Assembly (NCBI GenBank): GCA_949295395.1 | Contig: CASFLB010000032.1 | Coordinates: 1-11,694, forward strand | Source of the DNA: an uncultured Pseudomonadota bacterium | Lineage (GTDB): Bacteria; Pseudomonadota; Alphaproteobacteria; RF32; CAG-239 | Direction: 5' to 3' | DNA: 11,694 bases | Shown here: positions 9,101 to 11,694 of the stretch, piece by piece | Numbering within the stretch: the stretch's first letter is position 1 | Layout: every line of letters starts with the position of its first letter | Program-made: the position numbers and the translations under genes | Notes under the pieces: generated by a model | Database searches by the model: none | What the model saw: the letters and a program-made list of their open reading frames with translations, nothing else | What the model was told of the DNA's origin: nothing

Positions 9101-9638
9101 CCAAACCGGAAAGAAAGAACAATAGATTCGCCACCACGGCCAAAACCAATGCAATAACCTGATTCTTTGTCAAAGCCGACATTAACTGCGAGATAGAAAG
9201 CATACAACCGGCTAGGATAAAGCTGGCTAAATAGCCAACAGCAATAACAAGATTATCCGGCTGTCCCAAAACATTGACCGTAATCCAAAACGGAAAAGTC
9301 AAGATCAAAGCCATACCGGCAAACAGCCAAGCGGCCAAAAATTTGCCCCACACAAGCTGCGAAATAGAAACCGGCATAGTCACCAACTGCACCACGGTTT
9401 TATTGCGAAATTCTTCTGCCCATGAGCGCATGGAAATACCGGAAATAAACAACAAATAAAGCCAAGGCTGATAAACAAACATTGGCAAGAGGTCGGCTTG
9501 GCCTCTTTCAAAAAAATGACCAAAATACAAGGCAAAAGAGCCATTCAGCACCAAAAAAGCAATTAAATAAACATAAGCCAAAGGAGAGATAAAATAGCGA
9601 ATAAGTTCGTTTTTAACGATAACCTTTAAAGACCTCAT
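6162..9638 (-). CDS. ABC-2 permease / GldG-like / DUF4340 three-part fusion protein
   Basis: This single frame of 1158 residues joins three parts that are usually separate genes. Residues 1-245 are an ABC-2 permease of the GldF type, with about six membrane segments beginning at PLAYVYLIAF. Residues 253-840 are GldG-like (ABC_transp_aux): a membrane anchor (255-275), the entry motif RWDFTQEKVFTLSE, a large periplasmic region, a coiled coil (about 727-793) and a closing membrane segment (820-838). Residues 854-1158 are a DUF4340 module: an anchor (854-875), then a periplasmic domain with LKFYKKDGVWMLDNP. The ATG at 9638 follows the ATPase stop by 1 nt and has AAGAGG 6 nt upstream; upstream ATGs at 9653 and 9674 lie inside the ATPase gene and are less likely. 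It would form the membrane and periplasmic part of an exporter or envelope machine powered by the adjacent ATPase. The substrate is unknown; the gliding role of GldFG in Bacteroidota should not be assumed here. Confidence 0.87.
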   Translation of the reverse strand: MRSLKVIVKNELIRYFISPLAYVYLIAFLVLNGSFALYFGHFFERGQADLLPMFVYQPWLYLLFISGISMRSWAEEFRNKTVVQLVTMPVSISQLVWGKFLAAWLFAGMALILTFPFWITVNVLGQPDNLVIAVGYLASFILAGCMLSISQLMSALTKNQVIALVLAVVANLLFFLSGLEYVLAFFRLFAPLSLIDMIASFSFLTHFNTMSAGLVELRDLIFFASLILLFNFTTVLVVSFKTSGTSILINSASRSYYILIFVFMLLGFSGLNLWANNWLRSLRWDFTQEKVFTLSETSKNLVSNLKRPIIAKLYYSRLLEERNSAVRQMFDRVRSLLAEISRLSNGAFSYQIYYPEVFSEKEDQALASGLLPMPVIDASQNTFFGLVLTDDVDNHQVIPFFAPERQPYLEQDIIEKIFALNNLKKTVGILTSLTMFDTLQTDTQVSQQWEIVSQIKEFFNVVHVTKPEEIHNLDVLMIVHPRDLSAEMTAKIQEYTLAGGRLLVFADVAPEAARIYSPVNNDLLASDFGDLTKLWGIQFHTEAVVADLDNSILIDVTDNYKTNPSFTQDLLQFILKGNNLNRYEPVTKNLKEVMLASATTVEPLASAASRIEFVPLLTASMQSEVIPAFAAQESFPAEVILQNFAPDDYAKVLAAKVTSMDQSAPFELIAVADTDMLYDNFWAVQRTVLDTKYLIPLLDNANFVLNALEELAGGPSLAGVRGKSALKRSFDQIEKQRKNNERDARIKEAEIIQKINQAKQQIQDVWQKKDFEERLNFTPDELAIIANIRHKLDELRSDLSALKLSFNQNIDTVNLWVKFVNIYAVPLALILICGFVWWRHQRTKKLFVHQKLQLNSVALKLAGVSFLLLGLGIYSVYQADKNPLLDYEDKLVFPDLVEQINQVDRVILTNHDHHLKFYKKDGVWMLDNPADVPVYQERIRSLLSALLDARFYEKKSADAAVLYKFGLNPIEEPGSPNVRIELQTPNGQNVVAFEVGKYDIDIGRGQRAAYIKFDNLFQVWLAAIDLIDIQPNWQDWTYDTLWNLRFGRLESYNDVREPDRIAMLMKALLNAYLQKQLDKPEKLEPLSRLLLKGEDKVEVQLDFYKSGDMFVLQYQVINDGGNNHLKNFAACVKNRFYLVLPQDMEKINYVLNRKKLTD

Positions 9639-9639
9639 A

Positions 9640-10371
9640 TCATGCCTCTTCATCACTGGTTGTAAGATTAACAAAAGCCGTGGCCAAATCTTTTGACCTT
9701 GCCTTTTTCAAAATATCAGACAGCGTACCGTCGGCCAAAATCTGCCCTTTGTTGATAAGCAAAATTCGATTACAAAGAGTTTCTGCCTCTTCTAGCAAAT
9801 GGGTAGAAATTAAAATCGTTTTTGTCTTGCCCATTTCCGAGATTAAAGAGCGGATATGAACTTTTTGGTTCGGATCTAACCCATCGGTTGGTTCATCAAG
9901 CAACAAAATGTGAGGGTCAGATAAAATACTTTGAGCAAAGCCCACACGGCGCAAATATCCTTTAGAAAGAGTTTCAATTTTTTGTGGTAAAACTGATAAG
10001 ATTTTTGCGGTTTCAGCCGCCTTGGCAACAGCCTCTTTCACGTTTTCAAGCCCGCGCAATTCTGCCATATAAGTCAAAAAGCGTACCACCGACAAATCGG
10101 GATACATCGGAGCCCCCTCCGCCAAAAAGCCAATATTTTCTTTTCCCCACAACGGATTTTGAGCAATATCTTTTTCCAAAACCTTTATTGTGCCGGAACT
10201 GGGAGACAAATAGCCGGCAATCATATTCATCAAAGTTGATTTTCCGGCTCCGTTTGGCCCCAGCAAAGCAATAATTTCACCTTTTTTTGCCTTAAAAGAT
10301 AAATTTTTAACAGCATCCAAAGAGCCAAAACTTTTACACAAATTCTCAACGTCCAGCATAAAAGGCATCAT
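9640..10371 (-). CDS. ABC transporter ATP-binding protein, GldA/ABC-2 exporter class
   Basis: This 243-residue soluble ATPase would drive the permease encoded immediately downstream. Walker A is GPNGAGKST (38-46), the signature is LSKGYLRRVGFAQ (135-147), Walker B is ILLLDE (155-160, E160 catalytic) and the switch histidine is H191 in STHLLEEAE. The LSKGY form of the signature, and E85 in IGFLAEGAPMY at the Q-loop position, are typical of GldA and related ABC-2 exporters and not of importers. The reading frame opens with two adjacent ATGs (10371 and 10368). AGAGGTGAG lies just upstream, and the second ATG has the better spacing, so the protein may be one residue shorter. It follows rlmB by 11 nt and precedes the fusion gene by 1 nt. 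Confidence 0.94.
   Translation of the reverse strand: MMPFMLDVENLCKSFGSLDAVKNLSFKAKKGEIIALLGPNGAGKSTLMNMIAGYLSPSSGTIKVLEKDIAQNPLWGKENIGFLAEGAPMYPDLSVVRFLTYMAELRGLENVKEAVAKAAETAKILSVLPQKIETLSKGYLRRVGFAQSILSDPHILLLDEPTDGLDPNQKVHIRSLISEMGKTKTILISTHLLEEAETLCNRILLINKGQILADGTLSDILKKARSKDLATAFVNLTTSDEEA
9645..9650 (-). promoter_or_regulatory. Ribosome binding site of the Gld-type fusion gene
   Basis: On the minus strand AAGAGG lies 6 nt before the ATG at 9636-9638 and is embedded in the last codons of the ATPase gene. It fixes the most likely start of the fusion protein and suggests that translation of the two genes is coupled, which would balance ATPase and permease subunits. Confidence 0.65.
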
Positions 10372-10382
10372 CTCACCTCTGA

Positions 10383-11156
10383 CTAAAATTTTGAAAACTC
10401 ATAAAGCGCGATAGCAGCGGCGGTTGAAACATTAAGACTTTCAACTTTAGGATTCATAACAAGTTTCAGCGTCTGATCACAGTTTTCCTCCACCAAGCGA
10501 CGCATACCTTTTCCTTCGCTTCCCATAATCAAAGCAATTTTTCCAGCCTTATTGGCTTTATCAAGCGTCACTTCGGCATATCCATCTAATCCCAAGCACC
10601 AAAACCCAGCTTTTTTTAGAGCATCAATGGCACGCGACAGATTCGTCACACGGCATATCGGCAAAAACTCAATTGTTCCGGCACTAGCCTTTGCCATCGC
10701 CCCACTTTCTTGCGGAGAATTCTTATCTTGCACCACTAAGGCAGAAACGGAAAAAGCGGCACAAGAACGAATGATGGCCCCCACATTTTGCGGATCGGTC
10801 ACTTGATCCAAAACGAGAATTCTCGCATGATTAATAGGCTCTATTTGAGCAATAACATCTTCCAACGCAACCGATTCTAAAGGTTCTACCGAAGCGGCCA
10901 CACCTTGATGAACGGCTTCTTTGGGCAAAAGCTTATCAAACTCTTTGCGTTCAACAATTTTCAGCAAAGAAGCATCGCGCCCAACTTTAGCAAGCAAAGA
11001 CTTAACTTCTGCGGCCACATCTGCCGTCGCAAAAACTTGATGAAAAATACGATTCGGATTCGCGATAGCCTGAAAGACCGGATGTTTACCATAAAGAAGA
11101 ATCCCTTTAGCAGGATTCGCAGATTTCTGAGCGGCATTATAAAATTTACGAGCCAT
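10383..11156 (-). CDS. rlmB: 23S rRNA 2'-O-methyltransferase RlmB (SpoU/TrmH family)
   Basis: This 257-residue SPOUT enzyme would use S-adenosylmethionine to methylate the 2'-OH of a guanosine in the peptidyl-transferase loop of 23S rRNA (G2251 in E. coli numbering). The three SpoU motifs are present: VTDPQNVGAIIRS with N124 and R130, IMGSEGKGM (210-218), and SLNVSTAAAIALYEF near the C-terminus. The N-terminal part, with GKHPVFQAIANPNR and the variable segment after it, fits the L30e-like substrate-binding domain of RlmB. The length is close to E. coli RlmB (243). The start at 11156 has GAGG 5 nt upstream. It is the first gene of a minus-strand operon with the ABC system and FieF-like gene, and is divergent from the tRNA-tuf cluster. 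A paralogous 2'-O-methyltransferase of the same family is the main alternative. Confidence 0.9.
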   Translation of the reverse strand: MARKFYNAAQKSANPAKGILLYGKHPVFQAIANPNRIFHQVFATADVAAEVKSLLAKVGRDASLLKIVERKEFDKLLPKEAVHQGVAASVEPLESVALEDVIAQIEPINHARILVLDQVTDPQNVGAIIRSCAAFSVSALVVQDKNSPQESGAMAKASAGTIEFLPICRVTNLSRAIDALKKAGFWCLGLDGYAEVTLDKANKAGKIALIMGSEGKGMRRLVEENCDQTLKLVMNPKVESLNVSTAAAIALYEFSKF

Positions 11157-11194
11157 AAAAACCTCAACAGCAAACTATTGTTAAAAACAAAGAC

Positions 11195-11203
11195 ATAATA
11201 GCA
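11195..11203 (-). promoter_or_regulatory. Candidate extended -10 promoter for the rlmB operon
   Basis: The minus strand reads TGCTATTAT, an extended -10 box, about 39 nt before the rlmB ATG. Transcription would begin near 11188, leaving a leader of about 30 nt containing the ribosome site. The -35 region (about 11221-11226) is AT-rich but not close to TTGACA. Confidence 0.4.
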
Positions 11204-11262
11204 TAACCTTGCAAAAATAAAACAATTATTAAAAGAAATTAAGAAATAAATAAAAAAAGATA

Positions 11263-11291
11263 TTGACAATCGCAGCAAAATGCTATTTAGT
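11263..11291 (+). promoter_or_regulatory. Sigma70-like promoter for the tRNA-Tyr/tRNA-Gly/tuf transcript
   Basis: A perfect -35 box TTGACA (11263-11268) is followed at 17 nt by TTTAGT (11286-11291), or at 15 nt by TATTTA (11284-11289), which has a TGC extension just before it. An AT-rich tract, including an A-run, lies immediately upstream and could act as an UP element. The start would be near 11298, about 50 nt before tRNA-Tyr, and no other promoter is evident before tuf. Confidence 0.6.
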
Positions 11292-11316
11292 CTCTAAGCA
11301 GTGATTAAACAGAAAA

Positions 11317-11331
11317 GTAAGATCCTCTTAC
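11317..11331 (+). other. Small hairpin in the leader of the tRNA-tuf transcript
   Basis: GTAAGA (11317-11322) and TCTTAC (11326-11331) are perfect inverted repeats around TCC, giving a 6-bp hairpin 16 nt upstream of tRNA-Tyr. It has no U-run and is unlikely to be a terminator. It may influence 5' processing of the precursor, which is a guess. Confidence 0.35.
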
Positions 11332-11347
11332 CCGATAGAAGTTAAAT

Positions 11348-11433
11348 GGAGGGGTGGCAGAGCGGTCAAATGCAACGGACTGTAAATCCGTCGACTTCGG
11401 TCTACGAAAGTTCAAATCTTTCCCCCTCCACCA
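11348..11433 (+). tRNA. tRNA-Tyr (anticodon GTA)
   Basis: A complete class II cloverleaf is seen. The acceptor stem is GGAGGGG (11348-11354) with CCCCTCC (11423-11429), discriminator A and an encoded CCA (11431-11433). The anticodon stem ACGGA/TCCGT holds the loop CTGTAAA, with anticodon GTA at 11382-11384. A long variable arm (GAC-TTCG-GTC) is typical of bacterial tRNA-Tyr. The T-arm is GAAAG-TTCAAAT-CTTTC. It is the first gene of the tRNA-Gly/tuf transcription unit. Confidence 0.97.
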
Positions 11434-11471
11434 TTTAATTCTCGGGCACTCTACGAAAGAGGCAGAAGCAA

Positions 11472-11545
11472 GCGGGTGTAGCTCAATGGTAGAGCAGAAG
11501 CCTTCCAAGCTTATGACGGGGGTTCGATTCCCCTCACCCGCTCCA
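11472..11545 (+). tRNA. tRNA-Gly (anticodon TCC)
   Basis: The acceptor stem GCGGGTG (11472-11478) pairs with CACCCGC (11535-11541), followed by discriminator T, as in E. coli tRNA-Gly, and an encoded CCA (11543-11545). The D-arm is GCTC-AATGGTA-GAGC. The anticodon loop CTTCCAA places TCC at 11504-11506, reading GGA. The T-arm loop is TTCGATT. The outermost pair of the anticodon stem (G with A) is mismatched, otherwise the fold is regular. It lies 38 nt after tRNA-Tyr and 50 nt before tuf. Confidence 0.97.
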
Positions 11546-11595
11546 ATTTTCCCCTTTCAAAACAGTCTTAACAACATAAACTTAGGATTTATAAC

Positions 11596-11694
11596 ATGGC
11601 AAAAGAGAAATTTGAGCGTAGCAAACCGCACTGCAACATCGGTACGATTGGCCACGTAGACCACGGTAAAACTACTTTGACAGCAGCAATTACA
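11596..11694 (+). CDS. tuf: Elongation factor Tu, N-terminal part (cut by the window edge)
   Basis: Only the first 33 codons are inside the window. They encode MAKEKFERSKPHCNIGTIGH and continue through the GTP-binding P-loop GHVDHGKT (19-26) into TLTAAIT, which is unmistakably EF-Tu, the GTPase that brings aminoacyl-tRNA to the ribosome. The KPHCNIGT form is one I associate with alphaproteobacterial EF-Tu. AGGA sits 8 nt upstream of the ATG. No terminator or promoter is seen between tRNA-Gly and this gene, so it is probably read from the promoter before tRNA-Tyr, as in the tufB operon of E. coli. Whether this genome has a second tuf copy cannot be seen here. Confidence 0.97.
   Translation, partial: MAKEKFERSKPHCNIGTIGHVDHGKTTLTAAIT

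Noticed and set aside
11305..11659. Open frames on both strands across the two tRNA genes
   Set aside because: They translate tRNA sequence, a well-known source of spurious hypothetical proteins; both tRNAs fold completely.
1..11694. CRISPR array, transposase, integrase, toxin-antitoxin or phage genes
   Set aside because: I looked for regularly spaced direct repeats and for such protein families on both strands and found none; apart from the palindrome at the left edge the window is ordinary housekeeping and envelope genes.

Overview
The window looks like a piece of chromosome from an AT-rich proteobacterium, most likely an alphaproteobacterium. The evidence is the visible EF-Tu N-terminus (KPHCNIGT, a variant I associate with alphaproteobacteria), the tRNA-Tyr/tRNA-Gly/tuf cluster with encoded CCA ends, Shine-Dalgarno sites of the GGAG/GAGG type, and an M3 peptidase, RlmB and FieF-like transporter of proteobacterial style. 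This assignment is inferred from sequence features, not from a database search. Coding density is very high and no gene-free stretch exceeds 300 bases.

Left block (1-3147). A minus-strand operon runs from a stand-alone GlmU-type uridylyltransferase domain (2331-3065), through an unrecognised single-pass membrane protein with four regularly spaced cysteines (1866-2330), to an M3-family oligoendopeptidase F (110-1906). Junctions are tight: 0 nt, then a 41-bp overlap. A large imperfect palindrome of about 124 bp (11-134) covers the 3' end of the peptidase gene and supplies its last seven codons and its stop.

Middle block (3148-6193). A plus-strand gene for an exported DUF2207-type membrane protein converges on a minus-strand cation-efflux (CDF/FieF-like) gene, with an 8-bp overlap of the two 3' ends.

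Right block (5273-11156, minus strand). The order of transcription is rlmB (23S rRNA 2'-O-methyltransferase), an ABC ATPase of the GldA/ABC-2 exporter class, a 1158-residue fusion of ABC-2 permease, GldG-like periplasmic domain and DUF4340 domain, then the FieF-like transporter. Spacings are 11 nt, 1 nt and a 32-bp overlap, so this is a probable four-gene operon. The ATPase and the fusion protein together would form one Gld-type ABC system of unknown substrate.

Right edge (11157-11694). A divergent 191-bp intergenic region carries a good sigma70-like promoter facing right, followed by tRNA-Tyr(GTA), tRNA-Gly(TCC) and the first 33 codons of tuf, an arrangement that resembles the tufB tRNA operon of enterobacteria.

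The most unusual items are the three-part Gld-type fusion, the palindromic element overlapping the peptidase stop codon, and the four-cysteine membrane protein. I see no CRISPR array, transposase, phage or toxin-antitoxin gene.
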